The notes under the pieces are model-generated. The model saw only the letters and a program-made list of their open reading frames with translations, searched no databases and was not told the origin of the DNA. This document shows, piece by piece, positions 48,694-56,666 of a stretch of 64,000 nt of DNA (the first letter of the stretch is position 1; each line of letters starts with the position of its first letter). Origin of the DNA: Nitrosovibrio sp. Nv6 (GTDB taxonomy: Bacteria; Pseudomonadota; Gammaproteobacteria; Burkholderiales; Nitrosomonadaceae); the NCBI RefSeq assembly GCF_900110495.1, contig NZ_FODX01000005.1, positions 62,001 to 126,000 on the forward strand, read 5' to 3'. Position numbers and translations under genes: made by a program.

Positions 48694-49035
48694 CTAAACG
48701 CTGGCGGGTTCTTTCAAGCTGAAGCTTTCACCGCAGCCGCATGTATTGTCGACGTTGGGATTCTCGAATTTGAATGACTCATTAAGTCCTTCCCTGACAA
48801 AATCAACACGCGAACCATCCAGAAATGGCAGAGTGCCGGCATCAACCACTACATTAGCATTATACGATTCGAACATCTGATCGCCTGCACGAACTTCGTC
48901 AGCATAGTCGAATGTATAGGCGAACCCGGAGCAGCCGACCTTCTTCACGCCGACGCGCAACGCCAATCCTTTACCGCGCTTCTCAAGCTGCTTCCGGATC
49001 TGTTTTGCTGCGTTTTCGGTCAATGTTATTGCCAT
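48694..49035 (-). CDS. SufA/IscA-type A-type Fe-S carrier
   Basis: A 113-residue A-type carrier. The three cysteines are placed as in the family: one in [13 protein letters not shown] and the CGC pair in [12 protein letters not shown] near the C-terminus. It passes clusters from the scaffold to target enzymes. Whether to call it SufA or IscA cannot be settled by sequence; its place inside the suf operon after iscR favours SufA. The gap to iscR is 66 bp on the same strand. Confidence 0.92.
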   Translation of the reverse strand: MAITLTENAAKQIRKQLEKRGKGLALRVGVKKVGCSGFAYTFDYADEVRAGDQMFESYNANVVVDAGTLPFLDGSRVDFVREGLNESFKFENPNVDNTCGCGESFSLKEPASV

Positions 49036-49101
49036 TACATTCTCCGATTACCGTTCACGATGATCATGATCGAAAATAGTCTTTCGCAGTGGCGATGGGG
49101 A

Positions 49102-49620
49102 TCAGGCCGAAAATGCGGCACGTTCCCGTTCGGGCGCCGCCTTTTCAGGCATTACCTTTCGCATATCCAGCATTTGCACAACGCCATTTTCCCTTGCTTT
49201 CTGTTCATCACTTCTTGCTTTCTGTTCATCAACCAGTTGCTTCAGCGTCACTGCGCCTAAATGGTCGAAAATAAGGTCATTGAGTTTTACCCACAAGTCG
49301 TGAGTCATACATTTCTTGTCATTATGACAATTTTCCTTTCCGTTACATTGGGTAGAGTCGATAGGCTCATCAACTGCAAGGATAATCTCGGCAATGGACA
49401 CTCGTGCCATGTCTTTGGAAAGGCAGTAGCCACCTCCTGGGCCTCGTACGCTGTCGACAAGCCCGCGTTGCCGCAGCTTGGCGAACAATTGCTCAAGATA
49501 AGATAGCGAAATTTGCTGACGCTGACTGATTTCCGCGAGCGTCACCGGACGAGTGCTGTGCTGCATCGCAAGATCCAACAGCGCCGTTACCGCAAACCGT
49601 CCCTTCGTTGTTAGCCTCAT
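49102..49620 (-). CDS. IscR, Rrf2-family Fe-S cluster regulator
   Basis: A 172-residue winged-helix regulator that senses Fe-S supply. The DNA-binding part is close to E. coli IscR (MRLTTKGRFAVTALLDLAM, then ISLSYLEQLFAKLR). The cluster ligands are at the same positions as in E. coli: Cys92, Cys98, Cys104 and His107. The protein therefore probably binds a 2Fe-2S cluster and recognises type-1 and type-2 IscR sites. Two close matches to the type-1 site lie upstream. The region around residues 130-145 carries a seven-residue tandem repeat, DEQKARS/DEQKARE. It heads the SUF operon rather than an ISC operon. Confidence 0.95.
   Translation of the reverse strand: MRLTTKGRFAVTALLDLAMQHSTRPVTLAEISQRQQISLSYLEQLFAKLRQRGLVDSVRGPGGGYCLSKDMARVSIAEIILAVDEPIDSTQCNGKENCHNDKKCMTHDLWVKLNDLIFDHLGAVTLKQLVDEQKARSDEQKARENGVVQMLDMRKVMPEKAAPERERAAFSA
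49193..49231 (-). repeat. In-frame 21-bp tandem repeat inside iscR
   Basis: The 18-base string CTTGCTTTCTGTTCATCA occurs at 49193-49210 and again at 49214-49231, a 21-bp period. It encodes DEQKAR twice in the variable C-terminal part of IscR. It keeps frame and probably only lengthens a helix. Confidence 0.8.
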
Positions 49621-49675
49621 GATAAACTCCTCTTAACTTTCGATTCAAATGAAATAGAGATATTGATCATAAACT

Positions 49676-49703
49676 CATTCAGCCAATACCATTCAGCCAA
49701 TAC
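49676..49703. repeat. 14-bp tandem repeat upstream of iscR
   Basis: CATTCAGCCAATAC is repeated exactly at 49676-49689 and 49690-49703, followed by a partial CAATAC. It lies between the iscR start and the IscR boxes, in the expected promoter or leader. On the transcribed strand the unit contains TTGGCTG. The repeat may duplicate a promoter element or be slippage. Confidence 0.7.
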
Positions 49704-49705
49704 CA

Positions 49706-49730
49706 ATACATGACTGATTTAGTCAACTAT
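49706..49730. promoter_or_regulatory. Type-1 IscR binding site, copy 1
   Basis: The 25-bp segment matches the E. coli type-1 IscR consensus at 23 of 25 positions by my count. It starts ATA, then three bases, GACT (49712-49715), GATTT, AGTC (49721-49724), AAC and TAT. It lies about 86 bp upstream of the iscR start. Given conservation of the IscR DNA-binding domain and cluster ligands, autorepression of iscR-suf by 2Fe-2S-IscR is predicted. Confidence 0.75.
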
Positions 49731-49733
49731 AAG

Positions 49734-49758
49734 ATACCCGATCTATTTAGTCAACTAT
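49734..49758. promoter_or_regulatory. Type-1-like IscR binding site, copy 2
   Basis: A second, weaker match: ATA, CCC, then GATC in place of GACT, TATTT, AGTC (49749-49752), AAC and TAT. It repeats the first site with a 28-bp period, sharing the stretch ATTTAGTCAACTATAA. Two adjacent sites are also known upstream of the E. coli isc operon. Confidence 0.6.
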
Positions 49759-50024
49759 AAAGAGAAAAATGATTCAGCAATGGATGAGCCTATTTATCCT
49801 GCTCTGCCTGTATCGGTCGCGTGCGAGAGAATGCAGCCGAAACGTCGATACATGCGCGCTCAGTTGATGCTCAGTTGATACTTGAAGGGCGACCTCGAGG
49901 AGACAGGCAGGCAAAAATGACGCAGACAAGGACAAGCCAATAATTTCAAGCTCCTGATCCGAAAAATTAGCCTGAAAAACTGGAAAGAAGAAATGCGAGA
50001 ACAAACTGAAGGGGTCTGCTACGA
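49759..50024. other. Region between the IscR boxes and the TetR gene end
   Basis: About 265 bp with no supportable gene. The only frame (49774-50028, minus) overlaps the TetR-family gene end and lacks homology and a ribosome binding site. No terminator hairpin was found. Confidence 0.45.
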
Positions 50025-50645
50025 TCAACCACGGCGGCGGAGTTCCATATGGGCTTTGATCAATTCAATTGCCTGCCAGCGAAATTGATCGCCCTGCATA
50101 TCCTTCACCCACATATGCAACAGGCCGATAAAGAATAGATGGGTATCCATGGCTAACTTAGCGGCATCGTGAGAAATATGAAGTTGCTCCTGCACTTTCG
50201 CACGCTCGTAAACCAGCCGCAATTTTTCAGCGATGCCGGAACAGTTACATAAAATTTGCTGCAAGACAGTAGCGAATTCATCCACATATTCACACTTGAT
50301 CATCATGATTTCGTAAATCTGGCGCGTTTCGACGCTATCAATCAACACCTGGATGGTGCCGCACAAAAAATTTTCTATACAAGTCAGCGGATCTTCTGAA
50401 CCTTCAATCAGGAGCGTATCATCCATGCGGTCAATCAGCGGCAGGAATACCTGCTCCCGCATAGCCTGAATCAAATCGATTTTATTGCTGAAGTGCCAGT
50501 AAATCGCGCCGCGCGTGACCCCCGCCTGCGTTGCGATGTGTTCCATCGTGCTGCGGCTGACACCGCGGGCCAGAAATACCTGGCGCGCCGCTTCAATAAG
50601 GCGCTGCCGGGTTAACTCCGCGTTTTCCTTTGTTTTTCGAGCCAT
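50025..50645 (-). CDS. TetR/AcrR-family efflux repressor
   Basis: A 206-residue repressor. The N-terminal helix-turn-helix MARKTKENAELTRQRLIEAA through EHIATQAGVTRGAIYWHFSNK is strongly like E. coli AcrR, TtgR and SmeT. The C-terminal ligand-binding domain is all-helical, with MMIKCEYVDEF and FFIGLLHMWVKD typical of that group. The start is the ATG at 50645; 23 extra codons upstream would run into the operator and lack homology. It is divergent from the RND pump genes, with an AcrR-like palindrome between them. It should repress the pump and release DNA when it binds hydrophobic compounds. Confidence 0.94.
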   Translation of the reverse strand: MARKTKENAELTRQRLIEAARQVFLARGVSRSTMEHIATQAGVTRGAIYWHFSNKIDLIQAMREQVFLPLIDRMDDTLLIEGSEDPLTCIENFLCGTIQVLIDSVETRQIYEIMMIKCEYVDEFATVLQQILCNCSGIAEKLRLVYERAKVQEQLHISHDAAKLAMDTHLFFIGLLHMWVKDMQGDQFRWQAIELIKAHMELRRRG

Positions 50646-50676
50646 TGTCCGTGAAATATTACTTTTTAATTCACTA

Positions 50677-50704
50677 TTTACATTGAGCATCTTTGGTTTA
50701 TAAT
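50677..50704 (+). promoter_or_regulatory. Sigma70-type promoter of the first RND operon
   Basis: TTTACA (50677-50682) and TATAAT (50699-50704) are separated by 16 bp. Transcription would start near 50711, inside the AcrR-like operator, so repressor binding would block it. Confidence 0.7.
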
Positions 50705-50705
50705 T

Positions 50706-50729
50706 TACATACATACACGAATGTATGCA
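50706..50729. promoter_or_regulatory. AcrR-like operator
   Basis: Arms TACATACAT (50706-50714) and ATGTATGCA (50721-50729) form a near-perfect inverted repeat with a six-base centre. It closely resembles the E. coli acrAB operator, which has the arms TACATACAT and ATGTATGTA. It overlaps the predicted transcription start of the pump genes and lies 60 bp from the repressor start, so it may control both directions. Confidence 0.75.
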
Positions 50730-50780
50730 AGCGTTTCGTTTAAGCTTTTTCGTTTTCCTTTCATGAGCATGGAGTTAGAG

Positions 50781-52007
50781 ATGTCGGCTGCCAGCCAATA
50801 TAAGAATAAGCTTGGCGATTTGCTAGGGATTTTCTGTTCGAAAACAGGCATCGTGTTGATTATAAGTGCTGCTGCAAGTTTCGGATTGGCTGGCTGCGGC
50901 AAGAATGATCCGGCAGCTGATCAACCCCGGGCAGGAATGGCGCTTCCTGTCACCGTAATCGAAGTGCATCCTACCAGCGTCCCGATCAGTGCAGAAGCGG
51001 TTGCGCAAACCGAAGGCTCCAGGGAAGTCGAGATACGTCCGCGCGTAGGCGGCATCCTGCTGCAGCGCCTGTATGAGGAGGGGGCCGCGGTAAAAGCAGG
51101 CCAGCCGATGTTCCTGATTGATCCCATACCGTATCAAAACGCCCTGGCGGAGGCAAAAGCGCAACTTGCCGAACAAAAAGCCCGCATCATGCAGACCGAG
51201 CGAGAAGAAAACCGCTTGCGCGATCTGCTCGATACCCAGGCCATCAGCCAGCGGGAATACGACAATGCCGTATCTGAAAACGCCATTGCAAAAGCCGCGT
51301 TACAGACGGCCGAAGTTCGCGTACGCGACGCCGAGATTAATCTCTCCTATACCAAAGTGGTCGCACCGGTCGACGGCATATCGGGTCGCCGTCGATTTTC
51401 CGAAGGAGCACTGGTGGAGGCCCATAACAGCCTTTTGACCACCCTCGTTCAGCTAACACCCATATGGGTGCGCTTCAGCCTTTCCGACAGCGAACTCGCG
51501 CAGATCGGCGGCCCTCTGAATGAACACAGGGTGCGGCAGGTAGCGCTTATTCTGCCGGATGGCACGGAGTATGAAAAAAAGGGGGACCTGAATTTTGCCG
51601 CCAGTCAAATCGATCCGTCGCTCGGTACACAGCAATTGCGCGCCACTTTCGATAATAGTGATCAACGCCTGCTGCCAGGGCAGTTTGTACGGGCGCGCGT
51701 CATAACAGGCCAACGTGACGGCGTTTTTCTCGTGCCCCAGGTTGCGGTACAGACGTCCGATCTGGGCAAAAGCGTATATGTAATCAATGAAAAAAATGAA
51801 GCGACGATACGGCCGGTGGTGGCGGGTCGCTGGATCGGCAAAGACTGGGTAATTCTCGAAGGACTGAAGGCTGGTGATAAAGTCATTGTCGACAACATCA
51901 TCAAGCTTCGTCCGGGTTCGCTTGTGTCACCTCATGCACCAGCCGAAACGTCCGAGGCGGCGCCAACAGAATCCCCCGCTCAGTCCAAACCCGACCAGCA
52001 GACCTAA
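50781..52007 (+). CDS. RND efflux periplasmic adaptor (membrane fusion protein, AcrA/MexA type)
   Basis: A lipoprotein of about 408 residues that links the inner-membrane pump to the outer-membrane channel. It has a signal with the lipobox LAGC, biotinyl-lipoyl halves (VEIRPRVGGILLQRLYEEGAAVKAGQPMFLID and INLSYTKVVAPVDGISGRR), an alpha-hairpin between them, and a C-terminal beta-barrel part. The ATG at 50781 is chosen because GGAG lies six bases upstream; longer frames from 50721 and 50763 exist, the first inside the operator. It is the first gene of the repressor-controlled operon, eleven bases before the pump gene. Confidence 0.93.
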   Translation: MSAASQYKNKLGDLLGIFCSKTGIVLIISAAASFGLAGCGKNDPAADQPRAGMALPVTVIEVHPTSVPISAEAVAQTEGSREVEIRPRVGGILLQRLYEEGAAVKAGQPMFLIDPIPYQNALAEAKAQLAEQKARIMQTEREENRLRDLLDTQAISQREYDNAVSENAIAKAALQTAEVRVRDAEINLSYTKVVAPVDGISGRRRFSEGALVEAHNSLLTTLVQLTPIWVRFSLSDSELAQIGGPLNEHRVRQVALILPDGTEYEKKGDLNFAASQIDPSLGTQQLRATFDNSDQRLLPGQFVRARVITGQRDGVFLVPQVAVQTSDLGKSVYVINEKNEATIRPVVAGRWIGKDWVILEGLKAGDKVIVDNIIKLRPGSLVSPHAPAETSEAAPTESPAQSKPDQQT

Positions 52008-52018
52008 GCGGGAATCTC

Positions 52019-55000
52019 ATGACCAGATTCTTCATTACCCGTCCGATTTTCTCGTCGGTAATATCCATTATCATCGTTCTGGCCGGCTTGGCCGCCGCCA
52101 TGCAACTACCCATCGCGCAGTATCCCCAGATTGCGCCACCCACCGTTTTGATTACCGCCACCTTTCCTGGCGCCAGCGCGGAAACCCTGACTAAAACCGT
52201 TGCAGCCCCAATTGAAGAGCAATTGAGCGGCGTCGATGACCTTTTGTATTTCAGCTCGAGCTCCGACTCGAGTGGCACACTCACCATCACCGCTACTTTT
52301 GAAGTCGGCACGGAGATTGACCAGGCGACTTTCAACGTAAGTAATCGTGTGAATATCGCCTTGCCGCGGCTGCCAGAGGAAGTCCGGCGGACCGGCTTGA
52401 GAATAGAGAAGCGTTCCAATGATATCCTGCTGGTTTTCATGCTGATCTCAAAGGAGAAAGGCAAGTACGATCCCCTGTTCCTGAGCAATTACGCGACGCT
52501 TAATGTGCTTGATGAGCTAAAACGCACCAAGGGCGTAGGTGATGCGATAGTTTTCGGAGCACAGGATTACTCGATGCGTATCTGGCTTCGCCCCGACCGC
52601 ATGGCGCAACTGGGGGTGGCCACGACGGATATCGCCGCTGCGATACAGACGCAAAACGCGCAATATGCAGCAGGAAAAATAGGCCAGGAGCCGGTGCCCG
52701 ATGATCAGCAACTGGTTTATACCGTTAACGCCAAGGGCCGGCTGCTGGAGCCCGAGCAATTCGGTAACATCATTCTGCGCGCCGACGGCCCTGAGGGCGT
52801 TCTCTACCTCAGGGATGTTGCCCGGATCGAACTTGGCTCACTGAGTTACGACGTGCGGACCGCGCTTAACGGCCAGCCTGGCGCAGGTATCCCCATCTTC
52901 CTGCAGCCTGGCGCGAATGCACTGGATACCGCAGACGCACTCATGGCCAAAATGGACGAATTGAAGCAGCGTTTCCCGGAAGGAATGGACTATGTCGTAC
53001 CTTACGATACCAGCAAATTCGTTAAAGCGTCCATGTGGGAAGTGGTCAAGACACTTGGCGAGGCGATGGTGCTCGTCGTGCTCGTCGTATATCTTTTTCT
53101 GCAAAGCTGGCGTGCCACGCTGATTCCCATTATTGCCGTACCCATCTCCCTGATTGGTACCTTTGCCGGGTTGTGGGTGTTCGGTTTTTCCATCAATACG
53201 CTCACACTGTTCGCCATGGTGCTGTCTATCGGGATTGTGGTGGATGACGCAATTGTGGTCCTGGAAAACATCGAGCGTTTGATGGATGAGGAAAAATTAT
53301 CCCCGCTCAAAGCCGCTATCCGGTCCATGGAGCAGGTCGCGCGCGCCGTCGTTGCCATTGTATTGGTGCTATGTGCAGTGTTCGTGCCCGTAGCCTTCAT
53401 GGGAGGGATTGCCGGAGAACTGTACCGGCAATTTGCGGTAACGGTAGCCGTAGCCGTCACGATCTCGGGCATCGTGGCGCTAACCCTGACGCCGGCGTTA
53501 TGCGCCATCCTGCTGAAACACACGCATGGCGAATCTGCCTTCTTCCGCGCATTCAACGGTGGATTCAGGCGCCTGACCAACTTCTATATCTCAATGGTCG
53601 ACGCTACCCTGCGCCACAAAATAATCGGTATCTTCGTATTCGCAGGTATCATCGCCGTGGCAATCTATCTGATCAAGACTGTTCCAGACAGCTTTGTGCC
53701 GCCGGAAGATCAGGGGTATGTAGTGACTGCTACGATTCTGCCCGATGGCGCCACATTGGCTCGAACAACGAAAACCACTGAAGCAGTACGGGCGGCCATT
53801 GCGGAAGATCCGGCAGTAGCCCATCAGTTTGTAGTTAATGGTTATGATCTGATTGGAGGTGGTAACAAGACCAGCGCGGCAACGATGTTTGTTGCTTTCA
53901 AGGACTGGTCGGAACGTACCGCCACCGCGGAAGATATTGTCAACAAATTAATGGGTATCGGCATGCAACAGTCCGACGGCATAGCCATAGCGTTCAATCC
54001 CCCTGCCATTCGCGGTCTCGGCACTGCCGGAGGATTCGAGGTTTACGTGCAAACCCGTGCGGGCGCAGACCCTTTGCAGCTATCAGGGGTAGTGAATAAT
54101 TTTATTGACGCCCTCAATCAGGAACCACGTCTCGCCGGTATCAACACGTTCTTCCGCCCGACAGTGCCGCAGTTCCTCATTGAAGTGGATGAGGCAAAGG
54201 CAATTTCGCAGGAGGTACGGATTGCCGATATATATGCGACCTTGCAAAGCACTATGGGATCACTCTATATCAATGACTTTAACAAATCCGGCCGCACCTA
54301 TCGGGTGCAATTGCAAGCGGAACCCCAATATCGCATGCAACCGGAAGATCTCGGCAGAGTGTACGTGCGTTCACAATCCGGTGCGATGGTGCCGCTATCG
54401 GCACTCAGCAAGATCAGCACTATTGTGGGGGCTGAGCAGCTGGAGCGCTACAATGGCCTCCTTTCCGCAAAAATTCTGGGAGGGGGCGCACCGGGCGTGA
54501 GCTCAGGCGACGCCATCAAGCTTGTAGAAGAGATTGCGGCAAAGAATTTGCCCCATAATTACCAGATTGCCTGGACGGGACAGGCCTTTCAGGAAAAAAG
54601 CACGGGTTCAGCGGCGATTTTTGCGTTCAGCTTCGCCATCATTATGGTGTTTCTCATTCTGGCGGCCCAATTTGAAACCTGGGCGCTGCCGCTCGCTGTC
54701 ATCATGGCTGTGCCCTTTGCGCTGGTCGGTGCGCTGCTTGCCATTTTAATACGTGGAATGCCCAACGATATTTATTTCCAGGTGGGCTTGATCACGCTGA
54801 TAGGTCTGGCGGCCAAGAATGCGATTCTGATCGTGGAATTCGCCAGCCAGAAAATGAGGGAAGGGATGCCGGTCAGGCAAGCTGCAATCGAGGCAGCGCG
54901 CCTACGTTTTCGTCCTATTGTCATGACATCGATGGCTTTTGTGCTTGGTATCGTGCCGCTAGTAATTGCGACCGGGGCAGGAGCAGCCGCACGGCAATCG

Positions 55001-55135
55001 ATGGGTACCGGCGTTTTTGGCGGCATGCTGCTTGCCACTTTTGTCGCCACTATTTTTATTCCCCTGTTTTTTACATGGCTTAGCCGCAAGCGCGCACATA
55101 AACCGTCCGAGAATATGCAAGAGGAAGCGACATGA
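52019..55135 (+). CDS. RND efflux inner-membrane pump, HAE1 family (AcrB/MexB type)
   Basis: A 1038-residue proton-driven drug exporter with twelve predicted membrane helices and two large periplasmic loops. The start MTRFFITRPIFSSVISIIIV is typical. The proton-relay aspartates are in TM4, GIVVDDAIVVLENIER. The R-F-R-P motif region RLRFRPIVMTSMAFVLG and the end GTGVFGGMLLATFVATIFIPLFFTW are conserved. It is likely to pump hydrophobic or amphiphilic compounds; substrates cannot be predicted. It overlaps the outer-membrane factor gene by 4 bp. Confidence 0.95.
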   Translation: MTRFFITRPIFSSVISIIIVLAGLAAAMQLPIAQYPQIAPPTVLITATFPGASAETLTKTVAAPIEEQLSGVDDLLYFSSSSDSSGTLTITATFEVGTEIDQATFNVSNRVNIALPRLPEEVRRTGLRIEKRSNDILLVFMLISKEKGKYDPLFLSNYATLNVLDELKRTKGVGDAIVFGAQDYSMRIWLRPDRMAQLGVATTDIAAAIQTQNAQYAAGKIGQEPVPDDQQLVYTVNAKGRLLEPEQFGNIILRADGPEGVLYLRDVARIELGSLSYDVRTALNGQPGAGIPIFLQPGANALDTADALMAKMDELKQRFPEGMDYVVPYDTSKFVKASMWEVVKTLGEAMVLVVLVVYLFLQSWRATLIPIIAVPISLIGTFAGLWVFGFSINTLTLFAMVLSIGIVVDDAIVVLENIERLMDEEKLSPLKAAIRSMEQVARAVVAIVLVLCAVFVPVAFMGGIAGELYRQFAVTVAVAVTISGIVALTLTPALCAILLKHTHGESAFFRAFNGGFRRLTNFYISMVDATLRHKIIGIFVFAGIIAVAIYLIKTVPDSFVPPEDQGYVVTATILPDGATLARTTKTTEAVRAAIAEDPAVAHQFVVNGYDLIGGGNKTSAATMFVAFKDWSERTATAEDIVNKLMGIGMQQSDGIAIAFNPPAIRGLGTAGGFEVYVQTRAGADPLQLSGVVNNFIDALNQEPRLAGINTFFRPTVPQFLIEVDEAKAISQEVRIADIYATLQSTMGSLYINDFNKSGRTYRVQLQAEPQYRMQPEDLGRVYVRSQSGAMVPLSALSKISTIVGAEQLERYNGLLSAKILGGGAPGVSSGDAIKLVEEIAAKNLPHNYQIAWTGQAFQEKSTGSAAIFAFSFAIIMVFLILAAQFETWALPLAVIMAVPFALVGALLAILIRGMPNDIYFQVGLITLIGLAAKNAILIVEFASQKMREGMPVRQAAIEAARLRFRPIVMTSMAFVLGIVPLVIATGAGAAARQSMGTGVFGGMLLATFVATIFIPLFFTWLSRKRAHKPSENMQEEAT

Positions 55136-56550
55136 TGGCCTCGCCTTTATGGAAGAGAGATTGTAGCTCGTGGGTATCGGCTTTACTGCTTTTTTCGACC
55201 CTGTTGCTGGCGTCCTGCGCCATGGGACCCGATTATTCGCGGCCCCATATCGACACCTCCGATAGCTTCCGGATGGCGGAAACGGAAGGGCAGTCCATTG
55301 CCAATCTTCCATGGTGGGAACTCCTGCACGACGACGAACTTCAGCGGCTTATCCGGCAGGCTTTGGCGGAAAACAAGGATCTCAAGCAGGCTGTGGCAAG
55401 TGTCGAGGAACTGCAGGCTCGCCTGGGCATTGCGGGTATGGACTTCTTTCCCAAATTGGACGCAAATATCAATGCGCCGGCATTCGGGACCATTGGCGGG
55501 TTCCTTATCCGCGGATTTCCGACGCCTTACAGCTATTTTGGTCAGGGCACGCTGAATTGGGAACTGGATATCTGGGGCAGGATTCGCCGCTCCAATGAGG
55601 CTGCTCGTGCCGATCTGATGGCGCGTGAGGAGAATCGCCGGGCTATAGTGCTGACATTGGTGAGCTCGGTGGCGCAGTCCTATTTCGATCTGCTGCAATT
55701 TGACATGCAACTGGATATTGCCCGGCATGCCCTTTCCTCCTGGGAAGAATCGGTCGCCATTGCCCGGGCGCAACTGCGAGGCGGATTGATTTCCAGACTC
55801 GATCTGGATCAGTTTGATGCAGAAAGAGCTAACGCGGCGACCAGAGTAGCGGAACTCGAACGGCAGATGGTGCAAAAGGAAAATGAGCTGAGCGTACTGC
55901 TGGGGAAAAACCCGGTGCCGATCGTACGAGGCAATTCATTGACGGAACAGCTGATGCCACCCGCAGTGCCTGCTGGCCTTCCTTCCGAACTTTTGCAGCG
56001 CCGCCCCGACATTTTGCAGGCGGAACAAACGCTGGCGGCGGCAACCGCCAGAATCGGAATGGCCAAAGCAGCGCGGTTTCCCAGGCTCACAATCACGGGT
56101 TTCCTGGGGGTCGCGAGCCCCGCGCTGTCCAAGCTGCTGCTCTCGGGCAGTGAGTTTGGCGTCGGGGGACTCGGATTGGCGGGTCCGTTGCTGAATGCGC
56201 AAAGCCTCGGGTTTGACCAGCGGGCCGCGGAAGCTCAGGCAAGGCAGGTACTGGCACAGTACGAGCAAACTGTCCTGGTAGCGTTCAAGGAGGTTGAAGA
56301 TGCGCTTGTAGCTGTCCGCACCGTCGATGAGCAACGCAAGGCCCAACAGGATCAGGTTGCGGCGCTACGCTCGGCTCTGCATGTGGCCGATCTTCGTTAC
56401 AAAGGGGGCATTACCAGCTATGTGGATGTGCTCCTTGCCAAACGCACTCTGTTCGATGCCGAGTTTGCGCTTACGGCAACACGTCGCCTGCATCTCGTGT
56501 CAGTCGTGCAGCTCTACAAGGCCTTGGGCGGCGGGTGGTCGCCGGCATGA
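55132..56550 (+). CDS. Outer-membrane efflux channel lipoprotein (NodT/OprM family)
   Basis: A 472-residue TolC-like channel subunit. The signal with lipobox LLASC is followed by AMGPDYSRPHIDTSDSF, the usual start of OprM/NodT proteins. Two repeats of the family follow, including WELDIWGRIRRSNEAARADL and LLQRRPDILQAEQTLAAATARIGMAKAARFP. The gene overlaps the pump gene by 4 bp and completes a tripartite system. It probably also serves the second RND pair downstream, which has no channel gene of its own. Confidence 0.94.
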   Translation: MMASPLWKRDCSSWVSALLLFSTLLLASCAMGPDYSRPHIDTSDSFRMAETEGQSIANLPWWELLHDDELQRLIRQALAENKDLKQAVASVEELQARLGIAGMDFFPKLDANINAPAFGTIGGFLIRGFPTPYSYFGQGTLNWELDIWGRIRRSNEAARADLMAREENRRAIVLTLVSSVAQSYFDLLQFDMQLDIARHALSSWEESVAIARAQLRGGLISRLDLDQFDAERANAATRVAELERQMVQKENELSVLLGKNPVPIVRGNSLTEQLMPPAVPAGLPSELLQRRPDILQAEQTLAAATARIGMAKAARFPRLTITGFLGVASPALSKLLLSGSEFGVGGLGLAGPLLNAQSLGFDQRAAEAQARQVLAQYEQTVLVAFKEVEDALVAVRTVDEQRKAQQDQVAALRSALHVADLRYKGGITSYVDVLLAKRTLFDAEFALTATRRLHLVSVVQLYKALGGGWSPA

Positions 56551-56666
56551 TCGCTGCTCACATTCATCTAACTGTCTGAACGCGGAATTTACGACGTACC
56601 CTGATTGCCGTATTCGCTATGCCGGATACTCCTTCCTTTTTATGGAATAGCCCAAGAGCCAAGCAT

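Noticed and set aside
49774..50028. 84-codon open frame before the TetR gene end
   Set aside because: It overlaps the end of the TetR-family gene, has no homology and no ribosome binding site.
50721..50780. Upstream start of the first RND adaptor
   Set aside because: It lies in the AcrR-like operator and at the predicted transcription start; the ATG at 50781 has a proper ribosome binding site.
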